This document shows, piece after piece, positions 1 to 7,551 of a stretch of DNA of 64,000 bases. The stretch spans positions 744,001 through 808,000 of the forward strand of contig NZ_CP039887.1 of assembly GCF_005221305.1 (NCBI RefSeq). The letters run 5' to 3'. This stretch comes from Neisseria subflava. GTDB taxonomy: Bacteria > Pseudomonadota > Gammaproteobacteria > Burkholderiales > Neisseriaceae. How positions within the stretch are numbered: position 1 is the stretch's first letter; the number at the start of each line of letters is the position of its first letter. The position numbers and the translations under genes were made by a program. The notes beneath the pieces were generated by a model. The model ran no database searches. It saw nothing but the letters and a program-made list of their open reading frames with translations, and had not been told where the DNA came from.

Positions 1-212
1 TGTTTAAGAAAATTTTAGTCCTGTTTTGTGTAGCTTTTATCGGTGCATGCAGTTCCTTTGATGGGAACGGTTTGACAAATGGCTCATATTCTCAAGGAAA
101 ACGGCTTGACCCGAATTGTGATCATTATGCTGTCGGCGGTAATGGTGGCGGTTGTACACCGTCAGGTCAATGGCATCTTAAAGATAAACAAGGACAAAGA
201 GTGCCATTCTAG
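1..212 (+). CDS. small lipoprotein, 5' end cut by window edge
   Basis: The first two bases are the last two of a start codon; the frame then runs 69 codons to TAG at 210-212. The product starts with Lys-Lys, a hydrophobic stretch and a lipobox-like FIGAC at residues 14-18, so it should be lipidated on Cys18 and anchored in a membrane. The mature part is about 50 residues, Gly- and Asn-rich, with two further Cys that could form a disulfide. I do not recognise the family. It is transcribed toward mdh, with an imperfect DUS hairpin between the two genes acting as a shared terminator. Confidence 0.7.
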   Translation, partial: FKKILVLFCVAFIGACSSFDGNGLTNGSYSQGKRLDPNCDHYAVGGNGGGCTPSGQWHLKDKQGQRVPF

Positions 213-249
213 TTTTTAAAAATGATTGTAGAACGGGCATTTAATTATT

Positions 250-285
250 TAGGCCGTCTTAAATTTGGTTTTCAGACGGCCTTTG
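250..285. terminator. inverted DUS-type terminator between the lipoprotein gene and mdh
   Basis: AGGCCGTCTTAAA faces TTTTCAGACGGCCT and is followed by T-rich sequence. One arm has lost the last bases of the uptake sequence. It lies between converging genes and can serve both. Confidence 0.6.
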
Positions 286-287
286 TT

Positions 288-1274
288 TTAGAGTAGATCT
301 TGGATGGCTGAACGTTCTTCTTCCAATTCGGCCAGTGTGGCGGTAATACGTTTTTGGCTGAATTCATCCGACAAATCCAAGCCCCGGACGATGCGGTAGC
401 TGCCTTCGTCACAAATGACGGGGAAGCCAAAAATCAAACCTTCAGGAATGCCGTAAGACCCATCGGATGGAACGCCCATGGTTATCCATTTGCCACTGCT
501 GCCGAGCAACCAGTCGCGCAGGTGATAGATGGCGGCATTGGCGGCGGAGGCCGCAGATGATGAACCGCGAGCAGCGATAATTGCAGCACCGCGTCCGGCG
601 ATTTTCGGCATGAAGACCTCGGTGTTCCAATCGGGTTCGGTAATCATGTCTTGGACGGACTCGCCGTTGCTGGTGGCGTAGCGGTAGTCGGCGTACATGG
701 TCGGGCTGTGGTTGCCCCAAACGCACATTTGCTCGATGGAAGTAATCGGGCGGTTGATTTTTTCGGCAATTTGGCTGACGGCGCGGTGGTGGTCGAGTCG
801 CATCAGGGCAGTGAAATTTTCCGGCGGTATATCGGGTGCGGATTTCATGGCGATGTAGGCGTTGGTATTGGCCGGATTGCCGACGACGAGGACTTTAACG
901 TTGCGATTGGCAACTTTGTTCAACGCTGCGCCTTGTACTTTGAAAATTTCGCCATTGGCGTGCAGCAAGTCGGCGCGCTCCATGCCTTGTGTACGCGGGC
1001 GCGCACCAATCAAGAGGGCAATGTCGGCATCTTTGAAGGCGACTTCGGGGTCGTCTGTGGCGAAGATGTCGGCAAGGAGCGGGAAGGCGCAATCCTGCAT
1101 TTCCATAATCACGCCGCGCAATGCCTGTTGTGCCTGCGGCAGGTCGAGCAACTGCAGGATAACGGGTTGGTCGCGTCCGAGCATGATGCCGCCGGCGATA
1201 CGGAAGAGGGTGGCGTAGGCGATTTGGCCTGCCGCGCCGGTAACGGCGATTCGGACGGGTGGCTTGAGGGTCAT
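288..1274 (-). CDS. mdh: malate dehydrogenase (NAD-dependent)
   Basis: Cytoplasmic TCA-cycle enzyme that oxidises malate to oxaloacetate. The 328 residues are the usual length of the group found in many proteobacteria and actinobacteria. The nucleotide-binding loop GAAGQI is at 13-18, substrate arginines lie in the RPRTQGMER segment (92-100), GNPANTN is at 132-138, and the catalytic pair is Asp161 (RLDHH) and His189 (WGNHS). The start at 1274 is preceded by AAGGAAAA. It follows phoH on the same strand but is separated from it by 120 bp that include a DUS terminator, so it is probably its own unit. From memory, meningococci rely on a membrane malate:quinone oxidoreductase and lack this gene; if so, its presence fits a commensal species. 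Confidence 0.93.
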   Translation of the reverse strand: MTLKPPVRIAVTGAAGQIAYATLFRIAGGIMLGRDQPVILQLLDLPQAQQALRGVIMEMQDCAFPLLADIFATDDPEVAFKDADIALLIGARPRTQGMERADLLHANGEIFKVQGAALNKVANRNVKVLVVGNPANTNAYIAMKSAPDIPPENFTALMRLDHHRAVSQIAEKINRPITSIEQMCVWGNHSPTMYADYRYATSNGESVQDMITEPDWNTEVFMPKIAGRGAAIIAARGSSSAASAANAAIYHLRDWLLGSSGKWITMGVPSDGSYGIPEGLIFGFPVICDEGSYRIVRGLDLSDEFSQKRITATLAELEEERSAIQDLL

Positions 1275-1347
1275 ATTTTTCCTTTTGAAGTCGTTGTTTT
1301 ACTTGATTTTTGGATTATAGCAGTATTATGGGGAGAATGATGTAGAA

Positions 1348-1380
1348 AGGCCGTCTGAAATTTGATTTTCAGACGGCCTG
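1348..1380 (-). terminator. paired AG-DUS terminator after phoH
   Basis: Perfect inverted pair of AGGCCGTCTGAAA arms around a short T-rich loop, just downstream of the PhoH stop codon. Confidence 0.75.
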
Positions 1381-1395
1381 AAGTGTTTGAAAAGA

Positions 1396-2370
1396 TTATT
1401 CGCCGTTTTTCTTTTCAGCTTGTTCTTCTGCTGCTTCATAGGCTTCGACGATTTTCTGCACCAAAGGATGGCGGACGACGTCTTCGCTGGTGAAGGTGTG
1501 GAAATACAGGCCTTCTACATCGCGCAGTTTTTCGCGTGCATCTTTCAAGCCGGATTTGATGTTGCGCGGCAGGTCGATTTGGCTGATGTCGCCGGTAATG
1601 ACTGCTTTGGCACCGAAGCCGATACGGGTCAGGAACATTTTCATTTGTTCGGGCGTGGTGTTTTGTGCTTCGTCCAAAATGACATACGCGCCATTTAAGG
1701 TGCGGCCGCGCATATAGGCCAGCGGCGCAATTTCAATCAAACCTTTTTCCATCAATTTGGTTACGCGGTCGAAGCCCATTAAATCATACAGTGCATCGTA
1801 AAGTGGTCGCAGGTAGGGATCGACTTTTTGCGCCAAATCGCCCGGAAGGAAGCCTAATTTTTCGCCTGCTTCGACTGCGGGGCGAACCAAAACGATGCGT
1901 TCGATTTGGTGTTTTTCCATGGCATCGACTGCGGCGGCAACGGCAAGATAGGTTTTACCCGTACCGGCAGGGCCTAAGCCGAACACGACATCGTGGTTGA
2001 GCAAGGCGCGTATATAGCCGTTTTGGCGCGGGGTACGGCCGCCGATGCTGCCGCGTTTGGTGCGGAAATAGTATTGTTGGTCGTGGTGTTTTTCTTCGTG
2101 TTTTTCATCTGCGGTTTTTGCTTCAACGGCCGCGAGGCTGATGGCGTTGTCGTCCAAGTCGCCTTTTTCTGCGGCTTCGGCAAGCGACAGCAAGGCACGA
2201 CGGCCGGCGTGTGCCAGTTCGCCCATGAAGGTGAAATGCTCGAAGCGGCGGCTGATTTGGATATCAAGGGCTTTGCCTAAGGCTTCGAGATTGCTGTCGA
2301 GTGCACCGCACAGGCGTTGCAACACGGTATTGTCAATTTCTTCAAACTGCAAATGGACGGTGTGGGTCAT
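1396..2370 (-). CDS. ybeZ: PhoH-like ATPase (YbeZ family)
   Basis: P-loop ATPase of the PhoH family, thought to act in RNA metabolism and ribosome quality control together with the YbeY endoribonuclease; ybeY is not in this window. The 324 residues match the family. Walker A GPAGTGKT is at 133-140 and Walker B ILDEAQN at 231-237, and the C-terminal half carries the family segment ITGDISQIDLP. The first 125 residues are the less conserved N-terminal domain. The start has ACGGAA upstream. Its promoter is one half of a palindromic divergent pair with azlC (2401-2439). Confidence 0.9.
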   Translation of the reverse strand: MTHTVHLQFEEIDNTVLQRLCGALDSNLEALGKALDIQISRRFEHFTFMGELAHAGRRALLSLAEAAEKGDLDDNAISLAAVEAKTADEKHEEKHHDQQYYFRTKRGSIGGRTPRQNGYIRALLNHDVVFGLGPAGTGKTYLAVAAAVDAMEKHQIERIVLVRPAVEAGEKLGFLPGDLAQKVDPYLRPLYDALYDLMGFDRVTKLMEKGLIEIAPLAYMRGRTLNGAYVILDEAQNTTPEQMKMFLTRIGFGAKAVITGDISQIDLPRNIKSGLKDAREKLRDVEGLYFHTFTSEDVVRHPLVQKIVEAYEAAEEQAEKKNGE

Positions 2371-2400
2371 ATCGGTTTCCGTAAATAAATCTAATTTTTC

Positions 2401-2439
2401 CGTATTATACCTTGTTCAGACGGCCTGCTTTATAATACG
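2401..2439. promoter_or_regulatory. palindromic divergent promoter for phoH and azlC with a DUS at its centre
   Basis: CGTATTATA at 2401-2409 and TATAATACG at 2431-2439 are a perfect 9-bp inverted repeat. Each arm contains a consensus -10 hexamer TATAAT, one on each strand, reading outward to ybeZ and azlC. A single TTCAGACGGCCT (2415-2426) fills the middle. No clear -35 hexamer is visible on either side. Confidence 0.5.
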
Positions 2440-2471
2440 TTACTTCTTTTTAATAAACCATTCCAATCAAA

Positions 2472-3182
2472 ATGAATCACACTGCTTCTCCTCGCTCAGA
2501 ATTTCTGCGCGGTATCAAAGAAACATCGCCCATGCTGATCGGCTTGTTGCCGTGGGCGCTGATTTTGGGCATGCAGGGCGGGCAGAAAGGCATGAGTTGG
2601 CTGGAAATGCTGCTGATGACGGGCATGAACTTTGCCGGAGGCTCGGAATTTGCCGCAGTCAATTTGTGGACAAATCCTTTGCCGATTATGCTGATTGCAA
2701 CAGTTACGTTTATGATTAATTCGCGCCATATCCTGATGGGTGCAGCGATTGCGCCGTATATGAGGGATATGCCGCTGAAAAAGGCGATGCCTGCGCTGTT
2801 TTTTATGTGTGATGAAAGCTGGGCAATGGCGTTTGCTGAAATTCAAAAGCGTAAGGCGGCAGGTTTGCCAGCGTTCAATATGCCGTTTTATGCCGGCGTG
2901 TGTTTTATTTTGTATGTAACTTGGATTGGTTTTGCGGCGTTTGGCGCGGCAGTCGGCCCGATGTTCGGCGATGTGGCGGCTTGGAGCTTCGGCATGGCGT
3001 TTCCTGCAGTGTTTTTGGTGTTGCTGCGCGGGATGTGGAAGAGCTTTGCGGCTTCACGCCCTTGGTTTGTCAGCCTGATTGTGGCGTGCGTAACCTATTT
3101 GACCGTAGATGGCGCATGGTATGTTCCGGCCGGAACGTTGTCGGGCTTGTTGGCGGCGTATTTGTGGGGAGAGCAAAAATGA
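2472..3182 (+). CDS. azlC: AzlC family branched-chain amino acid exporter, large subunit
   Basis: Inner-membrane protein of 236 residues, hydrophobic throughout with several predicted helices. It has the AzlC/YgaZ signature near the N-terminus (SPMLIGLLPWALILGMQGG) and the conserved NSRHILMGA segment around residue 85. With AzlD it forms a two-subunit exporter; characterised relatives export branched-chain amino acids or related compounds. The stop codon overlaps the azlD start in an ATGA arrangement, so the two are translationally coupled. The substrate cannot be told from the sequence. Confidence 0.88.
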   Translation: MNHTASPRSEFLRGIKETSPMLIGLLPWALILGMQGGQKGMSWLEMLLMTGMNFAGGSEFAAVNLWTNPLPIMLIATVTFMINSRHILMGAAIAPYMRDMPLKKAMPALFFMCDESWAMAFAEIQKRKAAGLPAFNMPFYAGVCFILYVTWIGFAAFGAAVGPMFGDVAAWSFGMAFPAVFLVLLRGMWKSFAASRPWFVSLIVACVTYLTVDGAWYVPAGTLSGLLAAYLWGEQK

Positions 3183-3487
3183 AGGATTTGTTGTCGCTGC
3201 AATCGTTTTTGCTGTTTTTAAGCATGTTGGCCGTTACTTATTCAACCCGATTAATCGGCTTTTTTGCATTGCGCAACCGTACGTTGAGCCGTCGCGCGCA
3301 AGTGGTTATGGAGGCTGCGCCGGGCTGCGTGTTGATTTCTGTGATTGCGCCTTATTTTGTATCGGACAAACCGCATGAGCTGATAGCCATTGCTTTGACG
3401 GTATTAGCCGCCAGCCGGTTTTCGATGTTGGTGACGGTATTAATCGGCGTTGGCACTTCGGGCATACTCGGTTATTTGATGAAATAA
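3179..3487 (+). CDS. azlD: AzlD family exporter, small subunit
   Basis: A 102-residue membrane protein with about four hydrophobic segments, typical of AzlD/YgaH, the small partner of AzlC. The start ATG at 3179 overlaps the azlC stop by four bases, which fixes this start over longer in-frame ATGs lying inside azlC. The family-type N-terminal TYSTRLIGFFALRNR is present. A DUS hairpin follows directly after the stop. Confidence 0.85.
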   Translation: MKDLLSLQSFLLFLSMLAVTYSTRLIGFFALRNRTLSRRAQVVMEAAPGCVLISVIAPYFVSDKPHELIAIALTVLAASRFSMLVTVLIGVGTSGILGYLMK

Positions 3488-3492
3488 AAAAT

Positions 3493-3529
3493 TTTCAGAC
3501 GGCCTTACTTGTTATAATGGCCGTCTGAA
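3493..3529 (+). terminator. paired AG-DUS terminator after azlD, containing a -10 for rlmB
   Basis: TTTTCAGACGGCC and GGCCGTCTGAA form the arms. The loop contains TTATAATGG, so the same element holds a consensus -10 (3513-3518) that could start rlmB transcription. Confidence 0.65.
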
Positions 3530-3548
3530 TTTTTTGATAAGCAAAAAC

Positions 3549-4298
3549 ATGGCAAACCAACGACTCATCTATGGCTTTCACGCCGTCAATGCCCGTTTGT
3601 GGCAAAACCCGAAATCGATTACCGAACTCTATATCCAAGAGGGCAAATCCGATGCGCGCACCCGCGATGTATTGGATAAAGCGGCCTCTGAAAACGTGCG
3701 CGTACATTTTGCCGATGCCGACCGCCTGAATGCCATCAGCAAAGGGGCGCGCCATCAGGGCGTAGTAGGGTTTATCGATGCTTCCAAAAACCATGTTCAC
3801 TTGGAAGATGTGTTGGAAAACCTGAGCGAACCTCCGTTTTTGCTGGTATTGGACGGCATTACCGACCCGCACAACCTCGGCGCATGCCTGCGTACCGCCG
3901 ACGCAATGGGCGTGCATGCCGTGATTGCGCCCAAAGACAAAAGCGCCGGCCTGAATGCGACCGTCAGCAAAGTTGCCTGTGGTGCGGCGGAAACTGTGCC
4001 GTATATTACCGTAACCAATCTTGCCCGTACTTTGCGTGAGCTGAAAGAATACGGCATTTGGATTGTCGGCACAGACATGGGCGGCGACTCCGACCTTTAC
4101 CACTGCGACTTGCCCGACAGCGTGGCCTGGGTAATGGGCAACGAAGGCGAAGGCATGCGCCGCCTGACGCGCGAACATTGCGATATGCTGGTATCGATTC
4201 CGATGTTTGGCACGGTAGAAAGCATGAACGTTTCCGTCAGCGCAGGCATGGTATTGAGCGAAACCCGCCGTCAACGGGTGTTGAAAGCAGAGAAATAA
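3549..4298 (+). CDS. rlmB: 23S rRNA (guanosine-2'-O)-methyltransferase RlmB
   Basis: SPOUT-class methyltransferase that methylates the 2'-O of G2251 (E. coli numbering) of 23S rRNA. The 249 residues include the small N-terminal RNA-binding domain (about 1-75) and the knotted catalytic domain. SPOUT motifs are NLGACLRTAD (109-118), GNEGEGMRR (197-205) and ESMNVSVSAG (224-233). I chose ATG 3549 (MANQRLIYG) because the homologous N-terminus begins there; an upstream in-frame ATG at 3534 lies in the DUS region. It appears monocistronic. Confidence 0.93.
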   Translation: MANQRLIYGFHAVNARLWQNPKSITELYIQEGKSDARTRDVLDKAASENVRVHFADADRLNAISKGARHQGVVGFIDASKNHVHLEDVLENLSEPPFLLVLDGITDPHNLGACLRTADAMGVHAVIAPKDKSAGLNATVSKVACGAAETVPYITVTNLARTLRELKEYGIWIVGTDMGGDSDLYHCDLPDSVAWVMGNEGEGMRRLTREHCDMLVSIPMFGTVESMNVSVSAGMVLSETRRQRVLKAEK

Positions 4299-4321
4299 CG
4301 CTTCGGTTTATGAACTGAAAA

Positions 4322-4360
4322 CGTTGTCTGAAAACTGGAAGTTTGGTTTTCAGACGACGT
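4322..4360 (+). terminator. variant DUS hairpin after rlmB
   Basis: ACGTTGTCTGAAAAC pairs with GTTTTCAGACGACGT with one G-U pair. This is a decayed mucosa-type uptake sequence pair, followed by TTTG. Confidence 0.6.
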
Positions 4361-4478
4361 TTGTTATGGTGATTAAAGTTAATCCGCGTATAAATGGCGT
4401 AGACTCCGAGAGCGCTCAGTCATGAAGACGGCACGGAGAGGTCGTCTGAAAATCAGACGGACATATTGAGATTATTTG
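4361..4478. other. intergenic DNA with an imperfect DUS hairpin
   Basis: AGGTCGTCTGAAAA at 4439-4452 meets TCAGACGGAC directly, giving a short 6-bp GTCTGA/TCAGAC stem. Nothing else is recognisable in this stretch. Confidence 0.4.
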
Positions 4479-4520
4479 AAAGCAGCCTGCATTTCGGCAA
4501 ACGAAACTCAGGCTGCTTTT
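4479..4520. terminator. hairpin with Kingella-type uptake sequence after the LysR gene
   Basis: AAAGCAGCCTG (4479-4489) pairs perfectly with CAGGCTGCTTT (4509-4519) and is followed by T residues. Bases 4480-4491 read AAGCAGCCTGCA, which is the 12-mer I remember as a Kingella DUS dialect, not a Neisseria one. It lies between converging rlmB and lysR genes and can terminate both. Confidence 0.65.
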
Positions 4521-4526
4521 GCATTT

Positions 4527-5417
4527 TCAGATGACCTCCACCCGCAGCGCATCCACAATCAGCTTAAACACATTCGAATGCCCGCGGCGGCTGGGGTAAT
4601 AGAGATAAAGCGGATCGTAAGTGATGGCGTACTCGGGCAACAGCTCGACCAACTGCCCAGAATGGAGCGCGTCTGCGGCGATGATATGCGGCAGCCAAGT
4701 GATGCCGAGGCCGTCTGAAACGGCTTGCAGACGCAGATGATTGTTGATGGAAAAGTGCGATTTGGGCGTGAACGTAATCAGCTCTTTTTTGTATTTGAAT
4801 TCCCACTGCATCTCCGCGCCGTGTTCGGCGGAGAGCTTTGCGCCGATAAGGCGGTGTTGTTGCAGATCATCAATATTTTTCGGTGAACCGTGTTTCGCCA
4901 AATAATCGGGCGAGGCAACCAATACCATTTTGAGCGGCGCAGAAATTGGCACCGCAATCATCTCTTTCGCTACCTTGTTACCTAACCGAACGCCCATATC
5001 AAATCCTTCTTTCACAATATCTGCCCAGCGGTCGTCCACCACGATTTCCAAGCGGGTTTTCGGGTATTGGTTCAAAATCGGCTTTAATTTTGGATACAAC
5101 ACGGCTTCCGCTGCCATCGACGGGGCGTTGATGCGAATCAATCCCGATGGCGTATTCAAAAAATCATTTAATGCAACGACTTCTTGGTTTATGGCTTGAT
5201 AAAGCGGGGAAAGTTGGTCGAAAAGCTGCTGTCCGGCTTCGGTCAGCGACACATTGCGCGTAGTGCGGTTGAACAGGCGCAGGTTCAGCCGCGTTTCTAA
5301 ATTTTTCATGCTGTGGCTCAACGCCGAAGAAGAAATCCCCAAAAGTTGCCCCGCTTTCACAAAACTCTGCGTTTGCGCGAGTGTCAAAAAATAATTCAGC
5401 TCGTTAAAGTTCTGCAT
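4527..5417 (-). CDS. LysR family transcriptional regulator
   Basis: A 296-residue regulator with the winged HTH in the first 60 residues (FVKAGQLLGISSSALSHSMK recognisable) and a LysR substrate-binding domain of the AaeR/DhcR-like group in the rest. It is divergent from the MdaB-type quinone reductase across 177 bp, the classic layout for a regulator controlling its neighbour, presumably in response to quinones or electrophiles (inference). AAGGAA lies immediately before the start. The last codons GAG-GTC-ATC-TGA are a one-mismatch mucosa-type DUS, so the uptake-like sequence supplies the stop codon. Confidence 0.85.
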   Translation of the reverse strand: MQNFNELNYFLTLAQTQSFVKAGQLLGISSSALSHSMKNLETRLNLRLFNRTTRNVSLTEAGQQLFDQLSPLYQAINQEVVALNDFLNTPSGLIRINAPSMAAEAVLYPKLKPILNQYPKTRLEIVVDDRWADIVKEGFDMGVRLGNKVAKEMIAVPISAPLKMVLVASPDYLAKHGSPKNIDDLQQHRLIGAKLSAEHGAEMQWEFKYKKELITFTPKSHFSINNHLRLQAVSDGLGITWLPHIIAADALHSGQLVELLPEYAITYDPLYLYYPSRRGHSNVFKLIVDALRVEVI

Positions 5418-5594
5418 TTCCTTTTTAAACTCTCTTTTATTAGTGAATTTAATTCATTACATAATAAAGCTAAACCCTATTTATCTCAATAAAAACAAAT
5501 CATAAAATGACTGCAACTTCATGAGAGTAAACAGAAGACAATATCCGTAAACATCACATCCTTTTTTTATAAATTATTTATTCTAGGAGTAAAA
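5418..5594. promoter_or_regulatory. divergent lysR/mdaB regulatory region
   Basis: AT-rich 177-bp spacer holding both promoters. It contains several A/T-rich T-N11-A style half sites such as those LysR proteins use, but I cannot single one out. AGGAG precedes mdaB. Confidence 0.4.
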
Positions 5595-6173
5595 ATGAAC
5601 ATTTTATTATTAAACGGTGGTAAAGAATTCGGCCATTCGCATGGTGAGTTAAACCACACGCTTCACCAAAAAGCGAAAGAAGTTTTGACCGCACTTGGAC
5701 ACAATGTAAAAGAAACTGTGATTGATGCTGGCTATGATGTTGAGGCAGAAATCGAAAAATTCTTGTGGATGGATGCCGTAATTTGGCAGATGCCTGTTTG
5801 GTGGATGCACGAGCCTTGGACAGTGAAGAAATACATAGACGAAGTATTTATCGCTGGACACGGCAAGCTTTACCACAGTGATGGCCGTCATCGTGTTAGT
5901 CCAACTGAAGGCTTCGGTACAGGTGGTTTGTTGCAAGGCAAAAAACACATGCTTTCGCTTACTTGGAATGCGCCGATTGAAGCGTTCACCCGTGAAGGCG
6001 ACTTCTTTGAAGGCAAAGATGTGGATGCTGTGTACATGCCTTTCCACAAACTCAACGAGTTCATCGGTTTGACCCGTCTACCGACATTTACATGTAACGA
6101 TGTAGTTAAAAATCCACAAGTAGAACAATACTTCGCAGACTACCAAGCACATTTGAAAAAAGTGTTTGGTTAA
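5595..6173 (+). CDS. mdaB: MdaB-type NAD(P)H quinone reductase (flavodoxin fold)
   Basis: A 192-residue flavodoxin-like oxidoreductase, the size of MdaB/DT-diaphorase relatives that reduce quinones by two electrons and so avoid semiquinone radicals. Visible family features are the N-terminal LLNGGKEFGHSHGELN flavin-binding start, QMPVWWMHEPWTVKKYIDEV in the middle and the GTGGLLQGKKHMLSLTWNAP segment. A strong AGGAG stands 5 nt before the ATG. Control by the divergent LysR is likely. A simple GC-rich terminator follows. Confidence 0.88.
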   Translation: MNILLLNGGKEFGHSHGELNHTLHQKAKEVLTALGHNVKETVIDAGYDVEAEIEKFLWMDAVIWQMPVWWMHEPWTVKKYIDEVFIAGHGKLYHSDGRHRVSPTEGFGTGGLLQGKKHMLSLTWNAPIEAFTREGDFFEGKDVDAVYMPFHKLNEFIGLTRLPTFTCNDVVKNPQVEQYFADYQAHLKKVFG

Positions 6174-6194
6174 TGATAAAACATCAACTTGAAG

Positions 6195-6218
6195 CGGTGG
6201 GCTTTTGCCCACCATTTT
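6195..6218 (+). terminator. rho-independent terminator after mdaB
   Basis: GGTGGGC-TTTT-GCCCACC followed by ATTTTG. It is one of the few terminators here not built from a DUS. Confidence 0.8.
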
Positions 6219-6235
6219 GTTAGTCGCTAATCGGC

Positions 6236-6478
6236 ACGAAATATGGCAAATCCGTGGCGCAAGTGATTACCCGCTGGCTGGTGGAACGCGACATCATCGT
6301 GTTGGCAAAATCCACCAAACCCGAACGCATGGCGGAGAACTTGAACGTCTTTGACTTTGCACTCAGCGATGAAGACAAAGCCGAAATTGCCAAACTGGAC
6401 GGCACGTTCGCCGCCATCGTCAATCACGACACGGTGGATAATTTGAAACGCGTCTCCGCGTGGAAAATGGGCGTGTAA
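6236..6478 (+). pseudogene. aldo/keto reductase, C-terminal remnant
   Basis: The frame from about 6236 reads TKYGKSVAQVITRWLVERD and continues to a stop at 6478. This matches the last 80 residues of 2,5-diketo-D-gluconate reductase-type aldo/keto reductases, including the NADP-binding KSTKPERMAENLN segment. About 200 N-terminal residues are missing: only the mdaB terminator and 18 bp precede the fragment, and no start codon suits it. It is the scar of a deletion that joined mdaB to the downstream genes. Confidence 0.75.
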
Positions 6479-6525
6479 GTGTAGCGAAAAACTATCTGCA
6501 ATTCATCATTATGAAAGGACAAAAC

Positions 6526-7026
6526 ATGATTAATGGGTTAGATATCGAACGTTTCCGAACTACCATGGCAGCGATTGAAAACGACCATACAAAAGGCAAG
6601 GCAGCATTACGCGCCGATTCGCGCTGGGTATCCGGCACGAAGAACGAAATCTCCGTGCGCCGCTTCCCTGCCTTTACCACAGACGAACCGAGAAATATGG
6701 GCGGTGAAAACGCCGCCCCAAATCCGATGGAATACCTGATCGGCGCTGCGGCAGGCTGCTGCTCCATAGGTTTCGAGTTGCAAGCAGCACAGGCAGGCGT
6801 GAAACTGGAACAGTTTGAAATATCCGCAAGGGGCGGTATCGACATGGCCAAACTGTTCGGCATGGAAGATGGCTACGGCGGACTGGATAATCTGGTGCTA
6901 ACCATAAAAGTAAAAGCCGACGCCGACCTTCCTACCCTGCAAAATTTTGCCGACCGCTCAGCCGCCAACTCGCCAGTGTTGAACAGCCTGAAAGCGCGGG
7001 CAAAAGTGATTGTGGAAAAAATCTAG
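6526..7026 (+). CDS. OsmC family protein
   Basis: A 166-residue protein of the OsmC/Ohr superfamily, which reduces organic hydroperoxides. The GGENAAPNPMEYLIGAAAGCC segment places one conserved Cys at 78/79. The position where the family usually has its second Cys, before Pro-Val, reads ANSPVLNSL with Ser149, so peroxidase activity by the usual Cys pair is doubtful. I chose ATG 6526 because AAAGGA precedes it by 8 nt; ATG 6511 and 6460 are in frame but lack this. It lies directly after the aldo/keto reductase remnant. Confidence 0.8.
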   Translation: MINGLDIERFRTTMAAIENDHTKGKAALRADSRWVSGTKNEISVRRFPAFTTDEPRNMGGENAAPNPMEYLIGAAAGCCSIGFELQAAQAGVKLEQFEISARGGIDMAKLFGMEDGYGGLDNLVLTIKVKADADLPTLQNFADRSAANSPVLNSLKARAKVIVEKI

Positions 7027-7061
7027 ATGACTCAAAACGTTTTCTTGTTTTCATTTCGTTA

Positions 7062-7095
7062 AAAGCCCCTTTTCTGGACAACTAGAAAAGGGCTT
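7062..7095 (+). terminator. hairpin after the OsmC gene
   Basis: AAGCCCCTTTTCT pairs with AGAAAAGGGCTT with one bulged C. The T-tract after it is weak. It also sits just upstream of the thioredoxin gene. Confidence 0.55.
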
Positions 7096-7118
7096 AATCG
7101 CTCAAAGGAGTACATGAC

Positions 7119-7454
7119 ATGCAACAACTGCACACTTTGAAAGACATCGAACAGGCCATCGCCACACACCCTTTAGTATCACTGTATATCAAAGCCCCAA
7201 TCTGCGGTGTTTGTACGGTCGTGGCTGCCCAGCTTGACACAGCTTTGGCGGAGGAAGGAAATGTGTATGCCGTAAAAGCCGATATTGCTGAAATACCCGA
7301 AATGGCCGGACGTTTCCACGTGCTGACCGCACCTGCATGGCTGCTGTTTTATCAAGGCAAGGAAGTAGAACGGATGGCCCGCTTCATCCCTCAGGCACAG
7401 ATGAAGCAGACATTGGCAAAATGGACAAAAGTAGCAGAAAGCGGACATCAGTAA
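7119..7454 (+). CDS. thioredoxin family protein
   Basis: A 111-residue cytoplasmic thioredoxin-fold protein with the redox motif CGVC at 29-32 and the cis-proline at Pro72 (TAPAWLLF). The first motif position is preceded by Ala-Pro-Ile in place of the usual Trp, as in the YtpP-like group. It probably acts as a thiol reductant or bacillithiol/glutathione-linked oxidoreductase (inference). AAGGAG stands upstream; an out-of-frame ATG at 7114 is ignored. It is part of the redox-stress cluster. Confidence 0.82.
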   Translation: MQQLHTLKDIEQAIATHPLVSLYIKAPICGVCTVVAAQLDTALAEEGNVYAVKADIAEIPEMAGRFHVLTAPAWLLFYQGKEVERMARFIPQAQMKQTLAKWTKVAESGHQ

Positions 7455-7500
7455 CCGGTCTATCAATGTTTCAGACGGCTGCGGTCTTGATAATGATGCA

Positions 7501-7551
7501 AGTGGTCAAGTTTTTAAGATGATTTGCAAAACACTTAAAAATTTGACCGCT
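7501..7551. terminator. 18-bp inverted repeat resembling Actinobacillus-type uptake signals
   Basis: AGTGGTCAAGTTTTTAAG (7501-7518) faces CTTAAAAATTTGACCGCT (7534-7551). The arms pair along 18 bp with two G-U type mismatches. Read outward, the second arm gives AGCGGTCAAATTTTT, close to the Apl-type Pasteurellaceae uptake signal (ACAAGCGGTC). It can terminate the thioredoxin transcript. Confidence 0.5.

Noticed and set aside
651..1340. 229-codon plus-strand frame opposite mdh
   Set aside because: Shadow of mdh; no start signal and no domain.
3495..4274. 259-codon minus-strand frame opposite rlmB
   Set aside because: Shadow of a well-identified gene; composition is that of a reversed coding frame.
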